64,000 bases of DNA from Microbacterium sp. LWH3-1.2 (GCF_040675855.1 NZ_JBEGIK010000001.1:1488001-1552000); one strand, 5' to 3'; numbered from the stretch's first letter, positions 28,239-38,374 are shown. Notes: generated by a model not told the origin, from the sequence alone. Numbers and translations: made by a program.

Positions 28239-29567
28239 TCATTCCCTGCTACCGCCCCCCACCCGCTTTGACTTGTATCGGAATGGGGCGGTTCGGTTGA
28301 CGTGCGCTGGCCAAGTCTCTCGCCGAGGCGCTGTACCCGTCCCGCGATCTGTCCGACGTTTGAGTCGCATGGCGGGCTTCTCAACCCCGTAGTAAGTGAT
28401 CGAGGCGAGAGCGAGCGTGATCACGAATGCGACTCCGAGGCTACGGAGGAGGCCCGGCCACGAATTTTCACCCGCCCAACCGAGTCGTACCATGAGCCAG
28501 ATTACTGGGAGGTGCCACAGATAGAAGCTATACGAGACGAGGCCAACGTAGCGGAAAGGCAAAGTCTCCAGGACACGGGCGAATATGCCCGGTGACCCGT
28601 TGCCCGAAGGGAGAGCGACGAAGAAGATCACGGCTCCAAATGCCGCCGCGTAGGCTGTGTCTCCGAAGTCGCCAGGCGCGAGGCGCGCGGCCACGAAGCC
28701 AAACACTGCGGCACTGGCACTTGCGACACGGGCGGGGCGCGCGTGGCGGTGGTTCAGCGTCCCGGTCTCGAAGGCCGCGATCAGGAGGGCAGCGAACATG
28801 CCGAAGGCGAAGAGATCCGCGTGGGCGAAGAAGCTACGAGCTAGGACCGCGTACCAATTACCGCCCCACTCGTAGATAAAATCGTTGCCCTCGGGCAGAC
28901 CATCGAAGATCGATCGCTTCACGAGCTTCCCGATCGCGCCGATAACGAAGATTGCAGCAATCGGAGTCACCGCAGCGACCACTCCCCACGTCATACGGGT
29001 CCGCTTCACAATCGCCCATGTGAGAATCGCTACTGCGGGCATAACGACGTAGAAGACAAGTTCCACCGTGAGGCTCCACGCGACACCAAGACCAGTCTTG
29101 AGGCTGAATGGGAGCAGCGTCTGCAGCATCGTGAGGTTCATTCCGAGCAGTGCAGGGTCTGTCATGTATCCGACCGTGTCGCGAGTCTCGGTCATCGCGT
29201 CGAGTTGCGGCGTTGCGTACGCCACGCCCAGCACCAGCGATACAAGCAGAAGAATCACGATGTAAGCCGGATAGATGCGCAGCAGGCGGTTTGCTGCGTA
29301 TCGCCCGATGATCGGGAACCGTTCTCCTGTGAGCAGCGCCGTCGCGAACGGCCGGAACAGTAGAAATCCTGAGAGCGCGAAGAACAAGGTGAGGCCGTTC
29401 AATGCGACCGCCATTATCGGCGCCGCCGGCCCCCACGACACGGACGGTGCGAGATGCACCTGTGTGTGGCCCACGAGGACACCGATGGCGGCGACGGCAC
29501 GCAAACCTTCCATGCCGACGATGCGCTTGCCCCATGACGGCTGGAATGCGACCTGTTCTCTAGCCAA
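28239..29567 (-). CDS. OafA/YrhL-type acyltransferase 3 membrane protein
   Basis: 442 residues. GMEGLRAVAAIGVLVGHTQVH carries the family Arg/His, and about 10-11 helices follow to residue 410, with a short basic tail. It likely O-acetylates the polysaccharide. I set the start at TTG 29567 because AGGAGG lies 7 nt upstream; the frame continues 30 codons further without support. It is separated from the downstream pyruvyl transferase by a convergent gap. Confidence 0.85.
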   Translation of the reverse strand: MAREQVAFQPSWGKRIVGMEGLRAVAAIGVLVGHTQVHLAPSVSWGPAAPIMAVALNGLTLFFALSGFLLFRPFATALLTGERFPIIGRYAANRLLRIYPAYIVILLLVSLVLGVAYATPQLDAMTETRDTVGYMTDPALLGMNLTMLQTLLPFSLKTGLGVAWSLTVELVFYVVMPAVAILTWAIVKRTRMTWGVVAAVTPIAAIFVIGAIGKLVKRSIFDGLPEGNDFIYEWGGNWYAVLARSFFAHADLFAFGMFAALLIAAFETGTLNHRHARPARVASASAAVFGFVAARLAPGDFGDTAYAAAFGAVIFFVALPSGNGSPGIFARVLETLPFRYVGLVSYSFYLWHLPVIWLMVRLGWAGENSWPGLLRSLGVAFVITLALASITYYGVEKPAMRLKRRTDRGTGTAPRRETWPAHVNRTAPFRYKSKRVGGGSRE

Positions 29568-29698
29568 CGGAATTCCTCCTCGAATCGGCACCGTTTGATG
29601 TGCAGTAGCGCGCCGGGTCGCCGGCCGAATAGTTGCGACGCACCCGGCGCGAGGCATGCGCGCGGTACGAGAAGGAGCGCGATTCGTGTTTGCGCATA

Positions 29699-30721
29699 TC
29701 AGCCCGAGCCACTGGTCATGGCGACGAGTGCGTCACCGTACGCGGCCTTATGAAGCGCGGCCTGGTTGTTCCATTCTCGGTGAGGAACGATCGGACGACT
29801 GCCCGGAAGGGCATCGCTCCGGATCTGAAGCGCCGCTGCGAGGTCACCCGCGGATAGGTCACCGCTGAAAAGATGGACCAATCCCGTTCCGAACAGCTGT
29901 TGCAACTCACGTGAACTTGGCGATTCTCGCACGAGCACCGGGGTTCCGAGGTCGAGCGCGAGATTCGCCGACCCTGAATTCTCGAACTTGGTATACGGAA
30001 GAACGATGAGACGACTTGCACGGATGTAAGCGATCAGCTCATCATCCGGAATGTGTCGCAGGTCGAGCTGAATGTTCTTTGAGGCTGCGGATACGCTCTC
30101 GAGTACCAACCGAAGGTCCTCATCCAGCGGGCGGCCCGCGATCCGCAGGCTGAACGCCTCTTGCTCGGCCACGATGGAGGCCAACCGATCGACACCTTTA
30201 TAGGGGCGAACGAGCCCGAAGTAGAGCAAGTCCACTGGGGGAACTGTGCCAGTGCCGAGCTCGTGCTTTTCGTACCACGAACCAAGTTCACCGTGTGGTA
30301 TCACGACCGCTGGGCGACCATTTGGAGCGAAGACGTCAGGGTTCAGATTGATCCAGAGCGTCGTCACCACGTCTAGCTGGCGCAGCAACCAAGCGTCCAT
30401 GCCTGCGGCTCCTTCGTGCGGCGCACGGTTGTGTACCGTTCGCACCACCGCCGTCCACCGGAGCTTCACACGAACGAGAAGCAGGAGGAAGAGCACTCGG
30501 GACACGACGCGACCAATGCGCGTCCGCCGCTGGAGCATCGTCTCGGGCCAGTGAACATGCAGCAGCCGAACACTTCCGCGGAGCAGGCGGCGCCAGGAAA
30601 AGAACTCCACTTTGACGCCGGCGTCGTTCAGAGAGGCAACGAGTAAATGCACGTAGGGGTTGGACGCAGCAGTCGGCGGCGTGAAGGACATCATCACGAG
30701 ATCCGGGGTCGCCCGCTTCAT
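29699..30721 (-). CDS. GT-B glycosyltransferase, divergent, lacking the full E-x7-E motif
   Basis: 340 residues of GT-B organisation: HVHWPE early in the N-domain, VRTVHNRAPH, then LLYFGLVRPYKGVDRL at the domain hinge and LPYTKFENSGSANLALDLG where the GT4 motif should be. The second Glu is replaced by Ala. Such proteins belong to GT4-like families with a modified acceptor loop. ATG at 30721 overlaps the preceding gene's stop (ATGA), as do most genes of this operon. The final part of the polymer repeat is a plausible target. Confidence 0.8.
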   Translation of the reverse strand: MKRATPDLVMMSFTPPTAASNPYVHLLVASLNDAGVKVEFFSWRRLLRGSVRLLHVHWPETMLQRRTRIGRVVSRVLFLLLLVRVKLRWTAVVRTVHNRAPHEGAAGMDAWLLRQLDVVTTLWINLNPDVFAPNGRPAVVIPHGELGSWYEKHELGTGTVPPVDLLYFGLVRPYKGVDRLASIVAEQEAFSLRIAGRPLDEDLRLVLESVSAASKNIQLDLRHIPDDELIAYIRASRLIVLPYTKFENSGSANLALDLGTPVLVRESPSSRELQQLFGTGLVHLFSGDLSAGDLAAALQIRSDALPGSRPIVPHREWNNQAALHKAAYGDALVAMTSGSG

Positions 30722-31767
30722 CGGATCACGCCAAGGTAGTTTGTTGCATACGCCACAGGATCTGTCGCGCGCTTAGCTTCCATGCGCGCCGCTTCGCGCA
30801 TGCCCATGACATCTGTTTCGCGAAGACGTCCCAGCACTCGAGCAAGCGATTGAGCGTCGTCTGCGTGGTAGACGAATCCGGTCACGCCGTCTGCAACGAG
30901 CTCGGTGGACCCACCCGAGTCTGGGACGACAACCGTTACCCCGCGTAGTTGGGCCTCCAGGACGGTGCGACCCATGGGCTCTGAAGAATTCGCAACCAGC
31001 AGCACATCGAGGTCATCCAGGGCGTAACGCCACGGCCGAGCGCTCTCGATCACAAAGCGCGTTCCCAGCCGGCTCGAACCGAGCTCTTGGAGACTGCGCG
31101 CGTAGTCGGAATCGTCGGCAGCGACGTCCCCACGGACGACTACCCGAACGTCCGGCAGTTCCTCGGCCGCGCGTATGAGGAGCGCGGCATTCTTCTGCGG
31201 ATGGATCCGACCAATCACACCCACGCGGATCGATGCAGATTGAAGGTCGGGCGGATCAAAGCTGATGGGGGAGACGGGGCGGGTCAGCACTCGGACCTTG
31301 TTGCGGAGAGGGCGGTGAAGTTGCTGGGCCGTGAACTTGCTGACGGCAACTACCCGATGCGCTCTGATGGAGGCGAGCGATAGCGCCAACCGACCCTTGT
31401 GGCGAGTGAGCGTGTCGTGGAGATCAATAACGACGCGGGGACGCCCATGTGGCCACGAAAAGCGGCCTAGAGTCCCGGCTGCAAGTACGTAGGAGAAGAT
31501 CACGAGAGTGTCGGTGCGACTTGTCCGCGGCGTGACCTGGCCGAAGAAGCGGCGAACGACCGCGCGCCGGCTACCACCTGGAATAGCCACTACTTCCACC
31601 GGTGCGTGGGTGATGCGTTGCCATTCATTTGCAAGACCTTCGTCCGTGCAAATCAGCAGCAACTCTTCGCCAAGACCGAGGAGACTCTGGGCGAGAGTAA
31701 GCATGCTGCGCTCGGCGCCCCACACTCCGGGCGCAAGCGACAAGAACACCAGTCTGCCGTCGCTCAT
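30718..31767 (-). CDS. GT4-family glycosyltransferase
   Basis: 349 residues: N-domain with APGVWGAERS (substrate loop), DLHDTLTRHKG, then VGVIGRIHPQKNAALL at the hinge and the catalytic E-x7-E (EPMGRTVLE). This is the retaining GT4 fold. Start overlaps the upstream gene by 4 bp. It would add one sugar of the repeat unit at the cytoplasmic side. Confidence 0.87.
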   Translation of the reverse strand: MSDGRLVFLSLAPGVWGAERSMLTLAQSLLGLGEELLLICTDEGLANEWQRITHAPVEVVAIPGGSRRAVVRRFFGQVTPRTSRTDTLVIFSYVLAAGTLGRFSWPHGRPRVVIDLHDTLTRHKGRLALSLASIRAHRVVAVSKFTAQQLHRPLRNKVRVLTRPVSPISFDPPDLQSASIRVGVIGRIHPQKNAALLIRAAEELPDVRVVVRGDVAADDSDYARSLQELGSSRLGTRFVIESARPWRYALDDLDVLLVANSSEPMGRTVLEAQLRGVTVVVPDSGGSTELVADGVTGFVYHADDAQSLARVLGRLRETDVMGMREAARMEAKRATDPVAYATNYLGVIR

Positions 31768-32816
31768 CTAGCACCGGCCAATCGATATGCGTGGATCGTC
31801 GCTTCGCCATAACCTTCGTCGGAGAATCGAGTGCGTTTAGAGAGCGCACCATCGGCGAGTACTCGTAGTGCAGCTGAGTCGCGAAGTACACCCTCGAGGT
31901 GGCGGAGCGCTGTCGCCTCGTCGTCCGCGACAATGCCGGTAACGCCGTCGATCACGACGTCATCGACGCCACTGCACCTAACTGCGACTGCGGGGACCCC
32001 CAATGCCTGGGCTTGCATCAGCCCGACGGGCATCCCTTCCCACCGCGACGTGAAGTAAATCACGTCGGCGCTTCTAAGTTCGTCGAGGACTTTATTTGGG
32101 TCAAGCCATCCACTCGCCGACCACCGGTGCGATGCGTCCGTCGGGGCATCTCCAATCCACCTAAAGGTGGCCATCGACGACAACGCGCTCGCAGCGCGGA
32201 CAAACCGGTCTGGCCCCTTCTGGGGTGCCCAGCGACCGACGTTTACCACCTTGGGTTGCCGCCGGGTCGCGGGCCGAGCGGGTTCGCCGAGCGACTCAAG
32301 GTTGAGCGTGTTCCGAACCGTGATCGCCTTCGCGCGGACGGAGTTCATCGCAACGATCCGCTCATCCTCGGAAACGCACAACGTGAGCGCGGATCTGGAC
32401 CGCAAGATCCTCTCGACGGCTAGGTACGCGATCCGTGTGCCTTTTCGCTCGTTCGCCCGCAGAAACGAGTAGCCATGTGGCGAATAGATCGTCACGTCCG
32501 CGATCCGCACGATCCGCCCAACCAATCCTGCGAATGTCGAATGAAGATGGACGATGTCATACCCGTGTGGCGCCAAATCACCCAGCGCGCGCGCGAGCAC
32601 AGCGAGTCTCTTCGCTCGCCCCGATTCACGATGCCCCAGGTGAATTAGGTCTACGCCTTCGAGCCGCTCGTCGAGTTCGGCCGATGGGGGTGTTTCGGGG
32701 CGATCGACATGAAGTACGGCCACAGAATGGCCCAATTCGCGTTGCGAGGTGGCCATGGCGGCGATTACATCGAGCACTCCCGCTGCAAGCGTCTCTGTCA
32801 CATGCAGTATCTTCAT
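31764..32816 (-). CDS. GT4-family glycosyltransferase, second catalytic Glu replaced by Gln
   Basis: 350 residues starting MKILHVTETLAAGVLDV. The N-domain has HLHSTFAGLVGR and SPHGYSFLR; the hinge reads VVNVGRWAPQKG. The E-x7-E element is EGMPVGLMQ, with Gln in the last position, a variation seen in some active GT4 members. Overlaps both neighbours by 4 bp. The opening is similar to that of the next gene (MKILHIVNSL), so a shared origin is likely. Confidence 0.85.
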   Translation of the reverse strand: MKILHVTETLAAGVLDVIAAMATSQRELGHSVAVLHVDRPETPPSAELDERLEGVDLIHLGHRESGRAKRLAVLARALGDLAPHGYDIVHLHSTFAGLVGRIVRIADVTIYSPHGYSFLRANERKGTRIAYLAVERILRSRSALTLCVSEDERIVAMNSVRAKAITVRNTLNLESLGEPARPATRRQPKVVNVGRWAPQKGPDRFVRAASALSSMATFRWIGDAPTDASHRWSASGWLDPNKVLDELRSADVIYFTSRWEGMPVGLMQAQALGVPAVAVRCSGVDDVVIDGVTGIVADDEATALRHLEGVLRDSAALRVLADGALSKRTRFSDEGYGEATIHAYRLAGAR

Positions 32817-33895
32817 CGCGCTTCCTGTTCTGCAAGCATGCTCCGATAATGGCCGAGGTATCGAGTTCCTGCCCGGCGGGCATCGAACTCGGACTCGGCC
32901 TTTGCATAGGCGAGTCGCGCCGTGCCGGTTGCATCAGACGAGAAATCACCGAGCGCGGCTACGAGAGCCCTTCGTAGATCTACAGGATCGCTGGGCAACG
33001 CCAGATACGACTTCTTGATGGCAAGCAGGTCGCAGTCGCCGACGGCTGTTGTCACGACCGGCACCCCTCGAGAAAGTGATTCGATCCCAGCCATCGGCAA
33101 TGCCTCGCCATAAGCGCTCGCAATTATCAGGCAGATCGACCTATCGATGTGGGGAATAACATCGGCTACCGCACCAAGGACCGTCACATCTACATTGGCG
33201 TATTCGGCCAGGAGCTCGACGAGTTGTGCGTTGTCTTCGTCTATCCCGGAGCCAGCAAGGACGAGCTGTGGCTTGGGTGTGGGAAGCGAACTCACTGCCG
33301 CCAGCAGATTCCGATGGTCCTTCATGGGATGCCAGCGGGCGAGGCTCGTTATCACTGCGCGGCCGGGCGCCCGGCTCAAGTCGGGAGACCGCAATTCGAC
33401 GGCGTTCAGGATTACGTCGTCTGGCTCGCGCCCGAGCGAAGCAACCGAGAAGCGGAATGCGCTGGGGGAGCATGCGATAACCCGGCTGCGGAACCGCGAG
33501 GTCGCGGCAGTGAGCTTGGTAACAACCCGAGACTGCCAGTTCGACTCGTGACCGCCGCTTGTATGAACGGTCGAGATGTGCGGTACTGATCCGCGCGCAA
33601 AGGTCGTCAACAGATCGGACTGCAGGAGGTGCGAATGAACCACGTCAGGTCGGAGAGCCTTGATCGCACGGCGCAACCGGACAGCTCCCAACGGAAGCGC
33701 TAAGGCACCAACTGGAAGGTCCAGGTATGTCACGCTAGCAGCGACCGCCTCCACCCGTTCGCTCAAGGTGTCGGTGCCGAGCAGCACGACAACATGAGTC
33801 TCTACGTCCGCACGGGAGTGCTCGCTCGCCAGCGTCTCTATCAACGTTTGGGCGCCACCCGTTTCCAGACTGTTGACGATGTGGAGGATTTTCAT
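32813..33895 (-). CDS. GT4-family glycosyltransferase
   Basis: 360 residues: MKILHIVNSLETGGAQTL with the Gly-rich acceptor loop, VHSHLLQSDLL, STVHTSGGHE, hinge SLARWHPMKDHRNLL, and E-x7-E as EALPMAGIE. A normal retaining GT4. Its start overlaps the polymerase stop (4 bp). Part of the repeat-unit assembly set. Confidence 0.87.
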   Translation of the reverse strand: MKILHIVNSLETGGAQTLIETLASEHSRADVETHVVVLLGTDTLSERVEAVAASVTYLDLPVGALALPLGAVRLRRAIKALRPDVVHSHLLQSDLLTTFARGSVPHISTVHTSGGHESNWQSRVVTKLTAATSRFRSRVIACSPSAFRFSVASLGREPDDVILNAVELRSPDLSRAPGRAVITSLARWHPMKDHRNLLAAVSSLPTPKPQLVLAGSGIDEDNAQLVELLAEYANVDVTVLGAVADVIPHIDRSICLIIASAYGEALPMAGIESLSRGVPVVTTAVGDCDLLAIKKSYLALPSDPVDLRRALVAALGDFSSDATGTARLAYAKAESEFDARRAGTRYLGHYRSMLAEQEAR

Positions 33896-35187
33896 ACGAC
33901 CTCTTCCGCCGCGGTGTCTCGAGTAGCGGCCAGGCCCAGCGCGACTCCGGGGATCAGCCAGATCATGGAGGCGCTCTCATAGCTGATAGTGAAGCCGGCG
34001 ACCACGATCCACGCGCCCAGGCCGATGACCCCGACGGCAGGAGTAGAAGACCCAAACTGCCGGACGATCACGAGACAGCACATGAAGAGGATGACCGCGC
34101 CTCCGAGCAGGCCGTACTCGAACAGGACGCGCGCCTGGACGCTGTAGACATCGGCCGGAACTTGGACAAACTGATACCCCGCCGGGTCAATCACACCCGA
34201 GGTGAAAGCTGTCGTGATCTGGCCTCTGCCCGCGCCTAAGAAAAGCCGTCCCACGTCGGCAACCCAATAGTCAAACGCCACGACGATAGAGCCAAATCTG
34301 TCGCCCCAGGAAAAGTTGGACGCTACGCCGCGCTCTTGAAGAATCAGGCTGCCTCCTATGCCCGCGATGACCACCGCAACCACGGCGCGCACCTGGTTCG
34401 CGAGGGATCTCCTGGACGTGAGAACCAGCACGACCGCAATGAGCGCAAGGCATACGATCGCGCTTCCCGATGCGCTCAGGAACACGACTACAGCGCCGAG
34501 CAGTAGAGCACAGCTATTGAGGCTGGTCAGTCGCTCCCGGGTCCGCCCACGGGCAATCACCACCATCGCGATCAAAGCAAGCGACATCGAGCCCGCCATG
34601 AACGATGGCTCGGGAAACTGGGCGAATGGGCGCTGGATGTACGTGATGATTGCGAACGCGTTTGTCTCAACGCTCGCATATCCGCTCGCGCGGTAGAACT
34701 CAACAAACGGGATGACGCCGCTGCGTATCGCCGCCAGCTGGACGATACCGAAAAGCGCAGTCCCGATGATGAGCCAGGACAGCAGGGCTGAAAGCGATCG
34801 GCGTAACGCGACTATCGCCGCGGCGCCGCCCGCGACCGTAGCCGCGGTCCCAGCCCACATCAGCACGCCGCTTAGAGGAAACGGAGCACCGGTGAAAACA
34901 GCAGCGATGGCGCTGACGACGGTCGGTACGACAAACAGAGTCAACACGAAGGAGTCGATCGCGCGGGAACGAGGCGAGGCAAGCCAGGCCAGCGCTCCAA
35001 CCACCGCAGCTGCCGGGACGCTGGTGGAACCACCTAGTGGCACGGCCAGGTACGGGAGAAACGTCAGAGCGACGAAGGCTCGGGCGAGAAAGATTGACAG
35101 GCCGCTGGGATGCCGCAGGACTGCCGGTTCACGTGGCAAATATGACGTCTGCAACTCGGATCCATGCTTCACAGGCGTCGGTACCAA
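33892..35187 (-). CDS. Wzy-like polysaccharide polymerase (integral membrane)
   Basis: About 431 residues with 10-12 hydrophobic segments and an extracytoplasmic loop of about 65 residues (about 292-355), the Wzy arrangement. The sequence is weakly conserved, as usual for Wzy. The start is uncertain: TTG 35187, GTG 35172 or TTG 35154 are all within the 3' end of the preceding glycosyltransferase, which overlaps by up to 59 bp. Position among repeat-unit transferases, with a flippase, BY-kinase and priming enzyme nearby, supports the call. Confidence 0.78.
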   Translation of the reverse strand: MVPTPVKHGSELQTSYLPREPAVLRHPSGLSIFLARAFVALTFLPYLAVPLGGSTSVPAAAVVGALAWLASPRSRAIDSFVLTLFVVPTVVSAIAAVFTGAPFPLSGVLMWAGTAATVAGGAAAIVALRRSLSALLSWLIIGTALFGIVQLAAIRSGVIPFVEFYRASGYASVETNAFAIITYIQRPFAQFPEPSFMAGSMSLALIAMVVIARGRTRERLTSLNSCALLLGAVVVFLSASGSAIVCLALIAVVLVLTSRRSLANQVRAVVAVVIAGIGGSLILQERGVASNFSWGDRFGSIVVAFDYWVADVGRLFLGAGRGQITTAFTSGVIDPAGYQFVQVPADVYSVQARVLFEYGLLGGAVILFMCCLVIVRQFGSSTPAVGVIGLGAWIVVAGFTISYESASMIWLIPGVALGLAATRDTAAEEVV

Positions 35188-36253
35188 CGCTATCGTCCAG
35201 ATACTCCCGCTCAGACAAAGCTGCGCTCAATGCCTTCGTAAGCGCTTCCACGTCGCCCGGTCGCACGAATGAAACCCGCGGATCGTCCCCGGCCTGCTCG
35301 CGGAGGGATGCGAGGTCCGAGGCGATTACCCTCCGCCTCATCTGAATCGCCTTCGCGAGTATCCCGCTCTGAGCCGAGAAGCTCACATACGGGAGCAGGA
35401 CCACCCTGGCATTGGCGAGAAGATTGGAGAACGTTTCAGCTTCGACGAATCCCAGGCTGACGTCGACTTCAGGCCCAGCCAGTGCCGAGATACTCGCGCC
35501 ATACTCCTGGGGCTCCGGCTTTCCACGAACAAGTAGCCGAACTCCGGCTGTCCTCGCGGCCGATATTGCAGCCTCCACACCCTTGTTGGGACGAATCTCG
35601 CCCAAGCACAGGGCGTAGGGCTCAGCGGCACCCGGCCCCGGTTCTTGAAGCCGACTGTCGCCCGGCAAAGGGACGACTCGCACGGGAGACCGAGTCCACT
35701 CGCTTACCGCGTCGGCCTGCCTCTTGCCGTGAACGACAGTTAGGTCAGCGGACGCGGCGGCGCGCCGCTCTTGGCGAAAGAGGTATCGGTCACGCGCGGA
35801 CGGCTTCAGCGCGTGCGGAGCGGCATTGTGGGCGAAGAACACATGGCGGTCGGCCCCGGTTCTCGAGATTACGCCGTATTTGCTCGTTTCGTACAAGACG
35901 TCAACCGGGCCGCGGCTCGCCTGGTCCCTGATCAGGGCGCGGAGCCGAAGCCGATCGCGCCAAGCGTCAATGAACTGAACGACCGCCCTTGCCCTGTTGC
36001 GCTCGGTGCGTCGCGGGCTCAGCGCTTCTGTCACGCCAAAGTCATGTCGAAAACCGACGAGAGCTTTCGCGCCTCCGGGACGGGTTACCACCTCAGCATT
36101 GCCATAGTGCCCACCCGCCAGCGCGGCATTAGCAAGCTCGCCGGCATGCTCGATCTGGCCGCCGTACTCAGTTGGGCACACAACAACCAACCTGCGACAC
36201 GGAGCTCCGGTGCGAGCCAGCACGGGCGATGCTGCTGTTTCCTGCCTTGCCAT
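35129..36253 (-). CDS. GT-B glycosyltransferase, atypical C-terminal motif
   Basis: 374 residues. The N-domain begins RRLVVVCPTEYGGQIEHAGE, then VLYETSKYGVIS and VFFAHNAAPHALK; the hinge is CLGEIRPNKGVEAA. In place of E-x7-E it has SFSAQSGILAKAIQ, so it is a GT4-like enzyme of the atypical group also seen at 29699-30721. I take ATG 36253, which overlaps the upstream stop by one base (TGATG); TTG 36256 is one codon earlier. Confidence 0.82.
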   Translation of the reverse strand: MARQETAASPVLARTGAPCRRLVVVCPTEYGGQIEHAGELANAALAGGHYGNAEVVTRPGGAKALVGFRHDFGVTEALSPRRTERNRARAVVQFIDAWRDRLRLRALIRDQASRGPVDVLYETSKYGVISRTGADRHVFFAHNAAPHALKPSARDRYLFRQERRAAASADLTVVHGKRQADAVSEWTRSPVRVVPLPGDSRLQEPGPGAAEPYALCLGEIRPNKGVEAAISAARTAGVRLLVRGKPEPQEYGASISALAGPEVDVSLGFVEAETFSNLLANARVVLLPYVSFSAQSGILAKAIQMRRRVIASDLASLREQAGDDPRVSFVRPGDVEALTKALSAALSEREYLDDSVGTDACEAWIRVADVIFAT

Positions 36254-37944
36254 CAATGTGCGCTATCTCCCGGAACTATGACCGCACGCAGAGTCTTGGC
36301 CAGAATTGCCAGATCGCCAACCAGTGACCAGTTTTCGACGTAGAAGAGGTCGAGCCTAACCGCGTCGTCCCAGCTAAGCGCGGAACGGCCGCTTACCTGC
36401 CACAGTCCGGAGATACCCGGCCGGGCGAGCAGTCTGCGTCGCGCTGCGTGCGAGTAGAGCGCGACTTCGGCTGCGATCTGGGGGCGCGGCCCCACCAGAC
36501 TCATCGATCCGCCAAGAACATTGAACAACTGGGGCAATTCGTCGAGCGAGTACTTCCTGATTACGCGCCCGATGGGGGTGATGCGTGGGTCGTCCTTGAT
36601 CTTGAACAGGGGCTGTTCACTCGTTCCCTGTGCTTCGAGAAGAGCCTTTAGCTCTCGATCCGCTCCGACCCGCATCGAGCGGAACTTGAGCATCTCGAAT
36701 GGCTCCCCCCGGCGCCCTACACGCTCCTGACGGTAGAGAACTGGGCCAGGGCTGGTGGCACGCACCGTAATGGCGACCGCGAGGATGATTGGCGAAAGGG
36801 CAACGATGATGAGCGAGGAGGCAACGATATCGAAGGTACGCTTGGCAATCCGCTGGCCGCGGCTGAACCTCGGAGTCTCCACGTGGATCAGCGGTAGCCC
36901 GGCTACCGGCCGCGTATGTATGCGTGGTCCGGCGATGTCCACAATGCTGGGCGCGAGCACGAGATGCTGACGGCCCGCTTCGAGTGCCCAGGAGATCTGC
37001 TTGACCTTCATGGGGGGCAGGTCATCGGTACTCGTGACTGCAACGGTATCGGCGCCAATCGCAGTGATGGCTCGCTCGACATTGTCGACGCTGCCCATCA
37101 CCGGCACGGAGGTGCCCGGGATGGTGCCGGCAACCTTGCCCGAAGGCACGCACGCACCGACGACCTGGTAACCGGCGGTCGGGGAGCGGTGAAGTTCGCG
37201 CGCGATTGCGCCGACTGATTCCTCCGAGCCGACGAGGAGGACCCTCGCCGAGAAGCGGCCGAGCCAGCGCTGAGCGATGAGCCACTGTCGCCAGAGGGAA
37301 CGCTCGAGCAGGAGCATGAAGCTGCCCAGTGGTAGGGCGATCAGCAGGTATCCGCGTGCCACGTCAACGCGGAAGAGGAAAGCAAGAATCGCGATCGCGC
37401 CGAACAACATGAAGCTCGCGCGGGCAACGCGCACATACTCGGTGTTGCCCGTGCCGATAACTCGATGGTCGCGAGAGTCGATTAGCGAGAGCGCCCACAT
37501 CCAGGCAATGACCAGGAGCGCCGAGAAGGCCCAGTAGGAGAACTCGTTGAACCTGGAGTCTGCCCGGATGTCGACTTGGGCGTTCCCCCAGCCGAACCAG
37601 AGCAACTGCGTGCCGTAGACCGCCCACGTGAGGACGAACAGGTCACTCAGCCAGAGGCGTGTCGCGTATGCGCGGCGCCAAGGACGGCGTTGCTCGGAGG
37701 GCAGAGGCGTTTCGACTCGCTTTTTCCTCGCTCGCTCAACGACCGAGAGAGAGGTCGGCGCCGAGTACGAGGCGGACGTTGGAGACCTCGAATCCGAGGG
37801 AGACGTCGGGGGGGACCAATCCGAGCGGGACGCCAGGGACGAAGAGCCCGGGGGGGATGCGGGGCTCGCCGAATGAGCGGCTGCCCGTGCCTGGGGATGG
37901 GCTGGCGACTCCTTTGGCGCGTCGATGTGGGGATTCGACGTCAC
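36253..37944 (-). CDS. Polyprenyl glycosylphosphotransferase (priming enzyme) with an in-frame REP-derived insert
   Basis: 563 residues. After a disordered N-terminal region of about 90 residues come four membrane helices (about 98-215), a Rossmann-like CoA-binding-type domain (about 225-350), one more helix (about 375-397) and the bacterial sugar transferase domain with LYRQERVGRRGEPFEMLKFRSM, KYSLDELPQLFNVL and RPGISGLWQVSGRS. It transfers a sugar-1-phosphate to undecaprenyl phosphate, starting each repeat unit. Residues 68-80 (VVERARKKRVETP) are encoded by a copy of the REP-like palindrome. It is the first gene of the leftward operon. Confidence 0.93.
   Translation of the reverse strand: MTSNPHIDAPKESPAHPQARAAAHSASPASPPGSSSLASRSDWSPPTSPSDSRSPTSASYSAPTSLSVVERARKKRVETPLPSEQRRPWRRAYATRLWLSDLFVLTWAVYGTQLLWFGWGNAQVDIRADSRFNEFSYWAFSALLVIAWMWALSLIDSRDHRVIGTGNTEYVRVARASFMLFGAIAILAFLFRVDVARGYLLIALPLGSFMLLLERSLWRQWLIAQRWLGRFSARVLLVGSEESVGAIARELHRSPTAGYQVVGACVPSGKVAGTIPGTSVPVMGSVDNVERAITAIGADTVAVTSTDDLPPMKVKQISWALEAGRQHLVLAPSIVDIAGPRIHTRPVAGLPLIHVETPRFSRGQRIAKRTFDIVASSLIIVALSPIILAVAITVRATSPGPVLYRQERVGRRGEPFEMLKFRSMRVGADRELKALLEAQGTSEQPLFKIKDDPRITPIGRVIRKYSLDELPQLFNVLGGSMSLVGPRPQIAAEVALYSHAARRRLLARPGISGLWQVSGRSALSWDDAVRLDLFYVENWSLVGDLAILAKTLRAVIVPGDSAH
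37705..37743 (+). repeat. REP-like element inside the priming-transferase gene
   Basis: gcgtttcgactcgct, tttttcctcgctcgctcaacga, read on the opposite strand as VVERARKKRVETP. It sits in the disordered N-terminal region, so insertion would not disturb the membrane or catalytic domains. Confidence 0.85.
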
Positions 37945-38340
37945 GATGCCTTCTCGCTTTTTGTGGTGGATTACCTGGCCACCAGGGGCAGGGTATCAGT
38001 TGATTGTTACGGCCGAACAAACGAAAGTGGCGCTCGAGTCCTAGGGGCGTAAAGGCGCCGTCTCCAGTATTAGAGCGTTCTCATCCTGCTCGCGCGCATG
38101 TTTCGCTGCGTGGCATCCAGGCTCAGGATTCGCTCAAGGCTTGACGGCGACGGTGGGCTCGTCCGAGTCAATGTGTCGGCGCTGGACGTTGATTTTGACC
38201 AGGCTGAGCGGCGTGCTATATCGCGGGCGAATGTGACAAAGGGAGGGGCCGTCGGCTGACGCGCGCGGGCCTGTGCGGGAGTGTATGGGCGTCGCGGGGC
38301 GGGGCGGAGGGAGGGGCGGAGGGAGGGGGGGAGGTTCGGA

Positions 38341-38374
38341 GCGTTTCGACTCGCTCCCCTCGCTCGCTCAACGA
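38341..38374 (+). repeat. REP-like element copy
   Basis: gcgtttcgactcgctcccct followed by cgctcgctcaacga. Part of a cluster of three in 190 bp. Confidence 0.8.
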
